NCBI GenBank assembly: GCA_902537905.1
Contig: CACBDD010000004.1
Span: 1 to 53,595 of the forward strand
DNA from: an uncultured Pelagibacteraceae bacterium
GTDB lineage: Bacteria > Pseudomonadota > Alphaproteobacteria > Pelagibacterales > Pelagibacteraceae
Length of the DNA: 53,595 nucleotides
Direction of reading: 5' to 3'
Shown here: positions 14,886-23,171 of the stretch, piece after piece
How positions within the stretch are numbered: position 1 is the first letter of the stretch
How the letters are laid out: each line of letters starts with the position of its first letter
Made by a program: the position numbers and the translations under genes
Notes under the pieces: model-generated
What the model was told of the DNA's origin: nothing
What the model saw: only the letters and a program-made list of their open reading frames with translations
The model's database searches: none

Positions 14886-15101
14886 TTATCCTCTAAAGAT
14901 AATTCTTCCTTTAGTAAGATCGTAAGGTGTCATCTCCACAGTTACATTGTCGCCTTGAAGAACTCTAATTCTGTTTTTTCTTAACTTACCTGCTGTGTGA
15001 GCTGTAACTGTATGACCGTTCTCTAGCTTAACTCTAAACATTGCATTCGGAAGAAGGTCTATCACAGTCCCCTTGAATTCAAGTAAGTCTTGTTTTGACA
15101 A
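14886..15101 (-). CDS. infA: Translation initiation factor IF-1
   Basis: This is a 71-residue S1/OB-fold factor that binds the 30S A site. The family sequence is nearly intact ([42 protein letters not shown]). It lies 2 nt downstream of hisD and 4 nt upstream of tRNA-Phe. In other alphaproteobacteria maf and yacG commonly follow infA; here they are absent and the tRNA is directly joined. Confidence 0.97.
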   Translation of the reverse strand: MSKQDLLEFKGTVIDLLPNAMFRVKLENGHTVTAHTAGKLRKNRIRVLQGDNVTVEMTPYDLTKGRIIFRG

Positions 15102-15103
15102 AT

Positions 15104-16387
15104 TTATTTTCTCCTTATTCTTTTTAATACTGATTGAGCATGCCCAACCAGGCCTTCATAATTTGCAAGTGTTATAACTGATGGTCCAAGACTTTCAATA
15201 CCCTTTTTTGATAGGTTTATGTATGAAATTCTTTTGTAGAATTCGTTTACACTTATACCACTCGAGTATTTTGCTGATCCATTAGTTGGTAAAATATGGT
15301 TTGAACCCACATTATAATCCGTCATAGCCATAACTGCATATTTTCCTAAACAAATTGATCCTGAATTTTTTATTTTTGAAACAATAGATTTATAGTTTTT
15401 AACATTTAACTCTAAATGCTCTGGAGCTATTTTGTTAACAATATTTAGAATTTTTTTATCTGTATTTACATGCATTAAAATTCCATTATTTTGTAAACTT
15501 CTCTTAGCAATAGACTCTCTTGGAATTTCTTTTAATTGTTTAATTATTTCAGTTTTAACTTTATTTAATAAGTTTTTATCTTTCGAAATTAATATGCACT
15601 GTGCAAGATGATCATGCTCTGCTTGACCTATTAAATCACTTGCAACCCATTCTGGATTAGAATACTTGTCACCAACTATTGTAACTTCAGAAGGACCAGC
15701 AGTCATGCCCTCAATTCCAACATCTCCGAAAACTTCTTTTTTTGCAGCTGCAACGTAAGCATTTCCAGGCCCTACAATTTTATCAACCTTTTTAATTTTT
15801 TTTGTGCCATAAGAAACTGCAGCAATAGCAGATGGTCCACCAATTGAATAAATTTCCTTAATTTTACATTTTTTGGCAGCATATAATACTGCAGGATTTT
15901 GTTTTCCTTTATATCCTGGGTTGATCATAACTATTCTTTTTACACCAGCAACAATAGCTGGAATTGCATTCATCAATACACTAGATGGATAGGATACAGT
16001 TGAACCAGGTACATAAATTGCAACCGAGTCTAATGGTAAATATTTATACTCAAGTTTATTTTTAAATTTATCAGTGTAAGAAATATTTTTAAACTTTTGT
16101 AATGAATGAAATTTATAAATCCTGTTGTAAGCAGTATCGATAGATTTTTTTACAATGAAATTTAATGATTGGATTGATTTTTGTATTTGATTTGAACTAG
16201 GCTTAATTACTGAATTTTTATTAAATTTTTTCTCATATTTTAATAAGGCTTTATCGCCATTTTTTTTAACATCTTTTATAATATTAATGACTGAAACAGA
16301 ACTTGATTGAACTTTTCTCTTTCTTTGCATTAACAAATTATCTAATAATTTGTCAAAATTTTTCTTACTGCTATCTAAAACCTTCAT
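15104..16387 (-). CDS. hisD: Histidinol dehydrogenase
   Basis: This zinc enzyme oxidises histidinol to histidine, the last two steps of the pathway. Signature elements include [48 protein letters not shown], and [11 protein letters not shown] with the zinc ligands Gln/His. Length 427 is normal. It is not with the hisSZG cluster but in the alphaproteobacterial murA-DUF2948-hisD-infA order, 2 nt after the DUF2948 gene. Confidence 0.96.
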   Translation of the reverse strand: MKVLDSSKKNFDKLLDNLLMQRKRKVQSSSVSVINIIKDVKKNGDKALLKYEKKFNKNSVIKPSSNQIQKSIQSLNFIVKKSIDTAYNRIYKFHSLQKFKNISYTDKFKNKLEYKYLPLDSVAIYVPGSTVSYPSSVLMNAIPAIVAGVKRIVMINPGYKGKQNPAVLYAAKKCKIKEIYSIGGPSAIAAVSYGTKKIKKVDKIVGPGNAYVAAAKKEVFGDVGIEGMTAGPSEVTIVGDKYSNPEWVASDLIGQAEHDHLAQCILISKDKNLLNKVKTEIIKQLKEIPRESIAKRSLQNNGILMHVNTDKKILNIVNKIAPEHLELNVKNYKSIVSKIKNSGSICLGKYAVMAMTDYNVGSNHILPTNGSAKYSSGISVNEFYKRISYINLSKKGIESLGPSVITLANYEGLVGHAQSVLKRIRRK

Positions 16388-16389
16388 CT

Positions 16390-16782
16390 TTAATTTATTT
16401 CGCTTTGATCCTCTAATATTGCTTCAATCGTTTCGGCTGTCAAAACAATATGAGAATTATTACTAAAAAAGAGATTTATTTCATAAACATCGTTATTTTT
16501 CAAACAATCTATTCCCACTAATTCCAAAACTAATTCTTGATCTGATTGATCAATATTTTTTGACTTTACCTTATCAACAAAATCAAATCTGCAGATACTA
16601 TTGACTTTTTTGTCCTCATTTTCATTTTCTAATTTAATGCGCTCAATTGATAATAAAAATACCTTGTTAGATTCTAAATACTTAATGTCTGAAACTTTTA
16701 CTTTAGCTCCTGAACTACAAGCTGAAATCATGTGTAATCCTTCTTTGTCTGTAGCAATAATTTTAGTTAAATATTTGTTCAT
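16390..16782 (-). CDS. DUF2948 family protein
   Basis: This is a 130-residue protein of unknown function. The segment GLHMISACSSGAKVKVSDIKYL and the C-terminal IVLTAETIEAILED resemble the alphaproteobacterial DUF2948 family, and its position between murA and hisD is the family's usual location. No signal peptide, membrane segment or catalytic motif is visible. It overlaps murA by 4 nt. Assignment rests on remembered pattern plus gene order. Confidence 0.75.
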   Translation of the reverse strand: MNKYLTKIIATDKEGLHMISACSSGAKVKVSDIKYLESNKVFLLSIERIKLENENEDKKVNSICRFDFVDKVKSKNIDQSDQELVLELVGIDCLKNNDVYEINLFFSNNSHIVLTAETIEAILEDQSEIN

Positions 16783-18041
16783 CTTTTTAATCTTTTTATT
16801 TTAACACCAATATTTTTTAATTTATTTTCAATTTTTTCATAACCTCGATCTAAATGATAAATTCTATTAATTACAGATTTCCCTTGTGCAACTAAAGCTG
16901 CTAAGACAAGTGCTACTGATGCTCTTAGATCACTAGACATTACTTCTGCACCAATAAATTTTGTATTACCCTCAATATAAGCTTTATTATTTTTGGTCGT
17001 AATATTTGCACCTAATCTCTGTAATTCAGCAACATGCATAAATCTATTTTCAAAAATATTCTCTGTGATTAAACTATTTCCTTTTGCTTTACACATTAAG
17101 ACCATTAATTGCGCCTGTAGATCTGTTGGAATTCCAGGAAACTCTTTTGTTTTAATATTTTTAATAGACTTAATTTTTTCTGGTCCATTAATATGAATTT
17201 TATCTTTGCTTAGTTTTAATTTAGCTCCTGTTTTTTTTAATAAATTAAGTTCTGTGTTTATTATTTTTGGATCTAAATTGTTAATTTCTAAAGTTCCTTT
17301 AGCTAAGGTAGCTGCTACACAAAAAGTACCGGCTTCAATTCTATCAGCCATCACAGAATAAATTGTTGATTTTAAAGAACTTACTCCGTTAATGGTACAA
17401 GTTCTTCCTTTCCAATTAATTTTTGCACCTGCTGAATTAAGAAAATTAGTAAGGTCTTTTATTTCTGGCTCAACAGCACAGTTTCTTAATACTGTTTTTC
17501 CTTTTGCTAAGCATGCAGCAATTATGGAATTTTCAGTTGCTCCGACAGTAATTTTAGGAAATCTAATTAGTCCACCTTTAAGTTTGCCAAAAGATTTTGC
17601 TAAAATATAACCATCTTTAATGTCATAATTCATCCCAAGTTTTTTTAAAGCTGATAAATGATAATTAACTGGTCTTGCACCAATTAGGCAACCACCTGGT
17701 AATGATGTTTTAGACTTATGATATTTTGCAACTAACGGTCCTAATACTAAAATTGAACCTCTCATTGTTTTAACTAATGAATAACTTGCAAAAGTTTTCA
17801 TATTTTTATTATTTAAAATTTTTGCAGTTCTTTTATCTTTAGAAAGTTCGATTTTTGATCCAAGAGACTTAAGTAAATTTAGCATAGTACTAATATCTTT
17901 TACTCTTGGAAGATTTTTAATGGTTACCGGTAAATCAAAAAGTAATGTAGCTGCTAATATTGGCAATGATGCATTTTTAGAACCTGATATTGAAACTTTG
18001 CCCTTAATTTTGCTAGGACCATCAATCAGAAATTTGTCCAT
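16779..18041 (-). CDS. murA: UDP-N-acetylglucosamine 1-carboxyvinyltransferase
   Basis: MurA transfers enolpyruvate from PEP to UDP-GlcNAc, the first committed peptidoglycan step. The N-terminal KGKVSISGSKNASLPILAA and the active loop GGCLIGARPVNYH with the catalytic cysteine (fosfomycin target) are intact, as are GATENSIIAA and FPGIPTDLQAQ. Length 420 is normal. It is 2 nt downstream of dcd and overlaps DUF2948 by 4 nt. Confidence 0.96.
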   Translation of the reverse strand: MDKFLIDGPSKIKGKVSISGSKNASLPILAATLLFDLPVTIKNLPRVKDISTMLNLLKSLGSKIELSKDKRTAKILNNKNMKTFASYSLVKTMRGSILVLGPLVAKYHKSKTSLPGGCLIGARPVNYHLSALKKLGMNYDIKDGYILAKSFGKLKGGLIRFPKITVGATENSIIAACLAKGKTVLRNCAVEPEIKDLTNFLNSAGAKINWKGRTCTINGVSSLKSTIYSVMADRIEAGTFCVAATLAKGTLEINNLDPKIINTELNLLKKTGAKLKLSKDKIHINGPEKIKSIKNIKTKEFPGIPTDLQAQLMVLMCKAKGNSLITENIFENRFMHVAELQRLGANITTKNNKAYIEGNTKFIGAEVMSSDLRASVALVLAALVAQGKSVINRIYHLDRGYEKIENKLKNIGVKIKRLKR

Positions 18042-18043
18042 AC

Positions 18044-18604
18044 TTACTTTTTAATTTTAGCAACCTGAATAGTTGTTTGTCCCTGATATTTACCGTTCTT
18101 AGATTTATAAGTTGTATCTGGTTGAGTTTCTGATTTAAAAAATAAAAATTGGGCTATACCTTCATTAGAATAAATTTTAGCTGGATTAGGTGTAGTGTTG
18201 CTTAGCTCTATAACTATATTTCCTTCAAATTCGTTTTCAATAGGAGTTACATTACAAATTATACCTGTTCTTGCGTAAGTACTTTTGCCAACACATATGC
18301 AAAGTACATCTTTTGGAATTCTGAAATATTCTACTGTTTTAGCTAAAACAAATGAGTTTGGAGGAATAATGCAATACGATCCCTTTTTCTCTATAAAATT
18401 GTCATCTGAAAAATTTTTTGGGTCGACTAAGGAATTATTTACATTAGTGAATATTCTATATTCGTCAGAAATTCTAACATCATAACCCATGCTACTTAAT
18501 CCATATGATATTTTTCCCTCCGCAACTTGATGATCTAAAAATGGTTCAATCATATTGTGCTCTTTACACATCTTCTTAATCCACGAGTCAGGCTGAATAG
18601 ACAT
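18044..18604 (-). CDS. dcd: dCTP deaminase
   Basis: Dcd deaminates dCTP to dUTP for thymidylate synthesis. The family pattern is visible: [44 protein letters not shown] and [23 protein letters not shown], the last with the catalytic Glu. Length 186 is normal. Its ATG overlaps the stop of the upstream 33-residue ORF by one base (TAATG), implying coupled translation. Confidence 0.95.
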   Translation of the reverse strand: MSIQPDSWIKKMCKEHNMIEPFLDHQVAEGKISYGLSSMGYDVRISDEYRIFTNVNNSLVDPKNFSDDNFIEKKGSYCIIPPNSFVLAKTVEYFRIPKDVLCICVGKSTYARTGIICNVTPIENEFEGNIVIELSNTTPNPAKIYSNEGIAQFLFFKSETQPDTTYKSKNGKYQGQTTIQVAKIKK

Positions 18605-18705
18605 TACTTAGATTTTTTTTTATTTTTTTTTTGAAATAGTTTTCTTTTTTTTAAATTTTTTCTTAAAGCTAAGCTCAAACGCTCATTTTTATCTTTAGAA
18701 CTCAT
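18604..18705 (-). CDS. 33-residue Lys/Arg-rich microprotein, coupled to dcd
   Basis: ATG at 18705 to TAA at 18606-18604 encodes 33 residues beginning [20 protein letters not shown], with 13 Lys and 3 Arg. The frame overlaps its upstream neighbour by ATGA and shares the TAATG junction with dcd, so it exactly fills the 97-nt gap; this is strong positional evidence for a real gene. The (E)RL..ALR.NLK(K/R)RK core resembles short uncharacterised alphaproteobacterial proteins as I remember them, unverified. Its charge suggests RNA or ribosome binding, which is inference only. Confidence 0.65.
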   Translation of the reverse strand: MSSKDKNERLSLALRKNLKKRKLFQKKNKKKSK

Positions 18706-18902
18706 TCTTTGTTGGGATTTGTCAAAAAATCTAACGATATTGGTTTATTAGGATCTAATGGTTTTGATGTAGCTTCTTCTTTTTTTGGGCCCTCTTTAGC
18801 TAAACGTTTAGCTTTTTTTTCAGCAAGCTTTTTTTCTCTCTTAGCTTGCTTCTCCATAAGCTTGTTGCCTTTTGTAGATTTATAATCGTAGTGAATTCCC
18901 AT
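18702..18902 (-). CDS. Small lysine-rich hypothetical protein
   Basis: This 66-residue protein has a central basic helix (KQAKREKKLAEKKAKRLAKE, about residues 18-37) and a Pro/Ser C-terminus (DPNKPISLDFL). I recognise no named family. A later ATG (residue 16) is an alternative start. It is the first gene of the minus-strand run into the 33-residue ORF, dcd and murA, and its stop overlaps the next start by ATGA. A TATAAT at 18934-18929 on the minus strand, about 27 nt upstream, may be its -10 box. Confidence 0.7.
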   Translation of the reverse strand: MGIHYDYKSTKGNKLMEKQAKREKKLAEKKAKRLAKEGPKKEEATSKPLDPNKPISLDFLTNPNKE

Positions 18903-18956
18903 AACATTTTTTTTAGTAGATATAGATTATTATAATTAAAAAATTAAGGCAATAAT

Positions 18957-18986
18957 TTGAAAAAAATGCTTTATTATCAATAAATT
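18957..18986 (+). promoter_or_regulatory. Candidate promoter of tRNA-Thr
   Basis: TTGAAA (18957-18962) and TAAATT (18981-18986), separated by 18 nt, lie about 15 nt before the mature tRNA-Thr 5' end. Both hexamers are 4/6 matches to sigma-70 consensus in AT-rich DNA, so this is tentative. It is the only spacer from which the isolated plus-strand tRNA could be started. Confidence 0.35.
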
Positions 18987-19001
18987 ACTAAATGTATTTT
19001 A

Positions 19002-19075
19002 GCTCCTGTAGTTAAATGGCATAACAAGTCATTGGTAATGACTAGTTCCCTGGTCAGTACAGGGTGGGAGCACCA
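19002..19075 (+). tRNA. tRNA-Thr (GGT), CCA encoded
   Basis: The acceptor GCTCCTG pairs with TGGGAGC (two G-T pairs), then A73 and CCA. The D stem is GTTA/TAAC with loop AATGGCA (canonical GG). The anticodon stem is AGTCA/TGACT and its loop TTGGTAA carries GGT. The T stem is CCCTG/CAGGG with loop GTCAGTA. T55 and C56 are kept, but positions 54 and 58 are both G instead of T and A. It stands alone on the plus strand, and its CCA ends one base before the stop codon of the convergent membrane protein gene. Confidence 0.93.
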
Positions 19076-19798
19076 TTAATTTCTGTAAAATTTTTTTCTA
19101 AAAATAATTGAAATCATAATTAGTATAAAAAACGCTAAAAGAGGAACATAGATATCTGGAGAAAAGATAATATCCATTATTCCAGGAACTTCTGAATTTT
19201 GATCGATTACTTTTTCAATCCCACTTCCAATTGAAACTGCCAAAAAAATCTGGGGTATTATTCCTAAAAAAGTTGCAAATAGAAAATTTTTTACTGTTAC
19301 ATTAAATAATGTTGGCAATATACAGCTTATTTGCCAAGGAACTCCTCCAATAAATCTGTAAACGAGCAAATAAAAAAATTCAGATTTTTTAAATTTAATT
19401 TCAAGATTTTGGAATTTATTAAGAAATTTTTCCCTAATTAAACCTTTTAAAAAATAATTTCCAAATATATATAAAAAAGTTGCACCTACACTTAAACCAG
19501 TTACCACAACTAATGTTCCAATCCATTTCCCAAAGATAAAACCACCCATAAGTGCCACGGGAGATCCAAAGCCTAGAAAAGGAAATACCCAAAGCACTGT
19601 TAGAAACAAAAAAGAAATTGAAACCAAAAATAAATTAGAATTCTTTAACTCAATTAAATAAGATCTATTATTTCTCAAAAAATCATAAGATGTAATCTCC
19701 TGGAGACTGAATTTTGAAAAGAAAAAATATAAAAATAAACTAATAATTAATAAGTAAGATAAACCTATAAATAGTTTAATTTTTTTTGTTTTTTCCAT
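19076..19798 (-). CDS. TVP38/TMEM64 (DedA/VTT-domain) family membrane protein
   Basis: This is a 240-residue integral membrane protein with an N-terminal helix (about residues 7-28) and a VTT core: PVALMGGFIFGKWIGT, YRFIGGVPWQISCI and FLGIIPQIFLAVSIGSG. Such proteins are implicated in phospholipid scrambling or membrane homeostasis; the substrate is not defined here. The frame is open further upstream to 20065, but that part runs antisense through rpmH, so the ATG at 19798 (MEKTKKIKLF) is chosen. Its 3' end abuts tRNA-Thr without spacing. Confidence 0.82.
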   Translation of the reverse strand: MEKTKKIKLFIGLSYLLIISLFLYFFFSKFSLQEITSYDFLRNNRSYLIELKNSNLFLVSISFLFLTVLWVFPFLGFGSPVALMGGFIFGKWIGTLVVVTGLSVGATFLYIFGNYFLKGLIREKFLNKFQNLEIKFKKSEFFYLLVYRFIGGVPWQISCILPTLFNVTVKNFLFATFLGIIPQIFLAVSIGSGIEKVIDQNSEVPGIMDIIFSPDIYVPLLAFFILIMISIIFRKKFYRN

Positions 19799-19846
19799 AA
19801 ATATTGTTATTTTATTCCTAAATCTTCTATTTGCTATTTCTATTAT

Positions 19847-19855
19847 TGCTAATAT
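19847..19855 (+). promoter_or_regulatory. Candidate extended -10 promoter of rpmH-rnpA-yidD-yidC
   Basis: TGCTAATAT at 19847-19855 fits an extended -10 element (TGn plus TAATAT), placing a start site about 30 nt before the rpmH ATG. No good -35 lies at 17 nt. It is in the 94-nt divergent spacer between the VTT protein gene and rpmH. Confidence 0.35.
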
Positions 19856-19892
19856 AAAGGGGCAAAATTTATAAAATTTAATCAATTTATTT

Positions 19893-20033
19893 ATGAAAAG
19901 AACATACCAACCTTCAAACAAAAAAAGAGCACGAAAACATGGTTTTAGATCTAAAATGAAAACTAAAGGTGGAAAAAAACTTTTAGCTAGAAGAAGAGCT
20001 AGAGGAAGAAAATCTTTAACTGTATCTGTGTAA
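19893..20033 (+). CDS. rpmH: 50S ribosomal protein L34
   Basis: This 46-residue ribosomal protein begins [20 protein letters not shown] and ends in the Arg/Lys-rich GRKSLTVSV, an unmistakable L34. It is followed 4 nt later by rnpA, the universal bacterial pairing. I see no DnaA-box array or other origin signature around it. Confidence 0.97.
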   Translation: MKRTYQPSNKKRARKHGFRSKMKTKGGKKLLARRRARGRKSLTVSV

Positions 20034-20037
20034 ATTA

Positions 20038-20379
20038 ATGAAAAGCAAAATTGTTGCTCTTTCAAAAAACGAAGAATTTAAAAACTTACTTAAGCAAAAA
20101 AAGTCTTCAAATAAGTATGTAACTATTTTCTTTGGTAAATTAATGAATAAAGATAATAAAAAACTTAATATTAGCTTTGTAACAAAAAAGAAAATTGGGA
20201 ATGCTGTTAAAAGAAATAAGATTAAAAGAAGATTAAGGAATATTTTAAACGAGGCAGTTAAAAAAATATCAATAAATTTTAATTATTCATTCCTTGTTAT
20301 CGCTAAGCCATCTATGCTAAATAATGAATACAAATTAATAAAAGAAACACTATTTCAGGATTTTGAAAAAATAAAATAA
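20038..20379 (+). CDS. rnpA: Ribonuclease P protein component
   Basis: RnpA is the protein cofactor of RNase P, which matures tRNA 5' ends. The conserved basic helix KIGNAVKRNKIKRRLRNILN (about residues 59-78, the RNR-type motif) and the N-terminal KNEEFKNLLKQ are visible. Length 113 is normal. It lies between rpmH (4 nt) and yidD (1-nt overlap). RNase P matters here because several tRNAs are embedded in mRNA-like transcripts. Confidence 0.93.
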   Translation: MKSKIVALSKNEEFKNLLKQKKSSNKYVTIFFGKLMNKDNKKLNISFVTKKKIGNAVKRNKIKRRLRNILNEAVKKISINFNYSFLVIAKPSMLNNEYKLIKETLFQDFEKIK

Positions 20380-20627
20380 TGAATATTTTTACAAATATAT
20401 TAATTAAAATTATCAAGGGTTATAAATATCTGATTAGCCCTCTATTTGGACATTCTTGTAGATATTTACCTACTTGTTCAGAATATAGTATAGATGCTCT
20501 TAAAGAATTTGGTCTATTAAAAGGATCATTTCTAAGTATTAAAAGAATCTTATCTTGTCACCCAATCAAATTTTTAGGTGGTGGCGAAGGTTTTGATCCT
20601 GTTAAAAAAAATACAAAAATAAAATAA
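20379..20627 (+). CDS. yidD: Membrane protein insertion efficiency factor YidD
   Basis: This 82-residue amphipathic membrane-associated protein assists YidC-dependent insertion. The signature GYKYLISPLFGHSCRYLPTC followed by SEYSIDAL and the C-terminal CHP...GGEGFDPVK are intact. It sits between rnpA and yidC in the standard order, sharing one base with rnpA and one nucleotide away from yidC. Confidence 0.96.
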   Translation: MNIFTNILIKIIKGYKYLISPLFGHSCRYLPTCSEYSIDALKEFGLLKGSFLSIKRILSCHPIKFLGGGEGFDPVKKNTKIK

Positions 20628-20628
20628 T

Positions 20629-22305
20629 ATGGATACAAAAAATATAGTAGCAGCAATTTCATTATCAGCAGCAGTTATAGTTTTGTATTCACTATTTTTT
20701 GCTCCTCCACCAATTACTAAAGAAAATATGGCTGAAGGAAATAAAGTTGAGCAAAACAGCGACACACCTTCACTAGATCAAAAAGAAAATATTGCTGAAA
20801 TTTCTAGACAAGAAGCTTTAAATCAAAGTGAAAGGATTAATTTTGAAAATGAGAGTATTGTTGGTTCTATTTCCCTTAAAGGTGGCGTAATTGATGATCT
20901 AACTTTTAAACAATATAATATAAGTCTAGACTCTCAAGAAAAAGTTACACTTCTTTCACCAAGAAATTCAAAAGATGGCTATTTAATTGAAAGTGGTTTT
21001 ATTACATCAGATAAAAATGTTGAAATACCAAATTCAAGCTCTATTTGGAAAGTTTCAGGAAATAATAAGTTAACAGATCAATCTCCTATAAAAATATCTT
21101 GGACAAATGATCAAGGTATAACATTTGAAAAAGAGATTACCTTAGATGACAAATATTTATTTTCAATTAAACAAAGTGTAATCAATCCTACAGATAAAAA
21201 ATATGATTTTTATACTTATGGGCAAATCATTAGAAATGAAATGCCAGATATATCCAACTTCTATATCCTACATGAAGGATTAGTAGCAACACTTGATGAT
21301 GAACTTATTGAAGAAGATTACGATGATATACAAGAGAATAAATTTTCAAGAATAGCTCAAAAAGGATGGTTAGGGATTGGAGATAAATACTGGGTAACTT
21401 CGCTAATTCCACCTAGAGAAAAAGAATTTAAAACAACATTTGATTATAAAGATAAGTTCAGAGCAAATTTTGTTTCAACAGAGCCATTGGAACTTAATGA
21501 AAATTCATTGATTGAAGAAAACTTACAAATAATTGTAGCTGCAAAAAGAGTTGATGTAATTGATGGATATGCTGAGTCTTTAAACATTGATAAATTTGAC
21601 TTAACAATTGATTGGGGATTTTTATACTTTATTACCAAACCATTATTTTTTGGAATAGATTATTTCTTTAAGTTACTTGGAAATTATGGCTTGGCTATTA
21701 TAGCAATTACAATTTGTATTAGATTGGCATTTTTCCCACTTGCAAACTTTTCGTTTAGAAGCATGGCAAAAATGAAAGCCTTACAGCCTGAAATGGCAAG
21801 ACTTAAAGAGTTACACAAAGATGACAAAATGAAATTGCAACAAGCAATGATGGCTCTTTATAAAAAAGAGAAAGTAAACCCAATGTCTGGTTGTTTACCA
21901 ATACTTGTACAAATTCCAGTTTTCTTTGCTTTATACAAAGTTTTATTTGTAACGATTGAAATGAGACAAATGCCTTTTTATGGCTGGATACAAGATTTAT
22001 CTGAGAGAGACCCTACCTCTTTGTTTAATCTATTTGGATTATTGCCTTATGATGTACCATCATTTTTAGTTATTGGAGCATGGCCTGTTGCAATGGGTGT
22101 TTCTATGTGGGTTCAACAAAAATTAAATCCTGCACCAACAGATCCGATGCAAGCAAAAATATTTATGTTCTTTCCATTATTCCTAACGATAATTTTGGCA
22201 CCTTTCCCAGCAGGATTGGTAATATATTGGACAGTGAATAATATCTTAACTATGGCACAACAAGTTTTCATAATGAAACGAACCACCGTTAAAACAACAA
22301 CTTAA
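20629..22305 (+). CDS. yidC: Membrane protein insertase YidC
   Basis: YidC inserts and folds inner-membrane proteins. An N-terminal anchor (about residues 7-26) is followed by a large periplasmic domain (to about 335), then the conserved membrane core: KPLFFGIDYFFKLLGNYGLA, the cytoplasmic hairpin MKALQPEMARLKELH, GCLPILVQIPVFFALYKVL, and the C-terminal TM segments with GLVIYWTVNNILTMAQQ. Length 558 is typical of Gram-negative YidC. engB (yihA), which usually follows, is absent, and argB begins on the last base of yidC. Confidence 0.96.
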   Translation: MDTKNIVAAISLSAAVIVLYSLFFAPPPITKENMAEGNKVEQNSDTPSLDQKENIAEISRQEALNQSERINFENESIVGSISLKGGVIDDLTFKQYNISLDSQEKVTLLSPRNSKDGYLIESGFITSDKNVEIPNSSSIWKVSGNNKLTDQSPIKISWTNDQGITFEKEITLDDKYLFSIKQSVINPTDKKYDFYTYGQIIRNEMPDISNFYILHEGLVATLDDELIEEDYDDIQENKFSRIAQKGWLGIGDKYWVTSLIPPREKEFKTTFDYKDKFRANFVSTEPLELNENSLIEENLQIIVAAKRVDVIDGYAESLNIDKFDLTIDWGFLYFITKPLFFGIDYFFKLLGNYGLAIIAITICIRLAFFPLANFSFRSMAKMKALQPEMARLKELHKDDKMKLQQAMMALYKKEKVNPMSGCLPILVQIPVFFALYKVLFVTIEMRQMPFYGWIQDLSERDPTSLFNLFGLLPYDVPSFLVIGAWPVAMGVSMWVQQKLNPAPTDPMQAKIFMFFPLFLTIILAPFPAGLVIYWTVNNILTMAQQVFIMKRTTVKTTT

Positions 22306-23171
22306 TGTTGGATATAAAAGAAGAAGAATTAAAAACAATTCTACCGCTAGATGGTCCTTCAACTGAGGAAGTAAAAAAATATTTAGAAAAATATAATGAT
22401 GAATATATTGTTATTAAATGTGGTGGTAGTGTTTTAATTGATCAAAATCTTTTTGATATTTTTATTCAAGATATTTCAACATTAAATAAACTAGGGTTTA
22501 CTCCTATAATTGTTCATGGCGGTGGAAAAAGAATAAATAATAAACTTGATGAAATAGGTTTGGAAAGTAAATTTATAAAAGGATTAAGGGTAACTGACAA
22601 AGAAACTATTAAAGTTGTAGAAGATGTATTAATTGATTTTAATAAAGAAATTATGAATGCTCTTGATCAGCAAAATTGTAAAAGCCAGAGTATTAATTCT
22701 AAAAAAAATAATATTTTAACGGTTACCCAAGAAAATGAAGAGCTTGGTTTTGTGGGGTCTCCTATAAATATAGATCAATCAATAATAGATAAAATTATAG
22801 CAGATAAAAAAGTCCCTATTATTGCACCTTTAGGTTTAGATAAAAATGATCAAACTTACAACGTCAATGCAGATACTGCAGCTGGCTATATTGCTAAAAA
22901 AATTAACGCGAGAAGGTTAATTATATTAAGTGACGTAGAAGGTGTTTTGGATAAAAATAAAAATCTAATTCAAGAAATTAATTCAGAGTCTATAAAAGAC
23001 TTAATCGATAATGAAATAATTTCTGGCGGCATGATCCCAAAAATAAATAATTGCTTAGATGTTGCTAGTAACGGAGTAAAAGGAGTTGTTATTATAGATG
23101 GAAGGAAAAATCATTCTCTTCTATTTGAACTTTTATCAGATGAAGGATCTGGAACTTTAATTAGAAAATGA
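22305..23171 (+). CDS. argB: Acetylglutamate kinase
   Basis: ArgB phosphorylates N-acetylglutamate in arginine synthesis. The amino-acid-kinase motifs IKCGGSVL, IVHGGGKRIN, VNADTAAGYIA and ISGGMIPKI are clear. Length 288 is normal. The yidC-(engB)-argB order is known in alphaproteobacteria. The start overlaps yidC by one base and the end overlaps the HAD gene by 4 nt. Confidence 0.95.
   Translation: MLDIKEEELKTILPLDGPSTEEVKKYLEKYNDEYIVIKCGGSVLIDQNLFDIFIQDISTLNKLGFTPIIVHGGGKRINNKLDEIGLESKFIKGLRVTDKETIKVVEDVLIDFNKEIMNALDQQNCKSQSINSKKNNILTVTQENEELGFVGSPINIDQSIIDKIIADKKVPIIAPLGLDKNDQTYNVNADTAAGYIAKKINARRLIILSDVEGVLDKNKNLIQEINSESIKDLIDNEIISGGMIPKINNCLDVASNGVKGVVIIDGRKNHSLLFELLSDEGSGTLIRK

Noticed and set aside
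19800..19892. Replication origin near rpmH-rnpA
   Set aside because: Some bacteria have oriC here, but no dnaA gene, DnaA-box cluster or AT-rich unwinding repeat array distinct from background was seen.
19799..20065. N-terminal extension of the VTT membrane protein
   Set aside because: The extension is antisense to rpmH and the rnpA start; the internal ATG at 19798 gives the natural family N-terminus.
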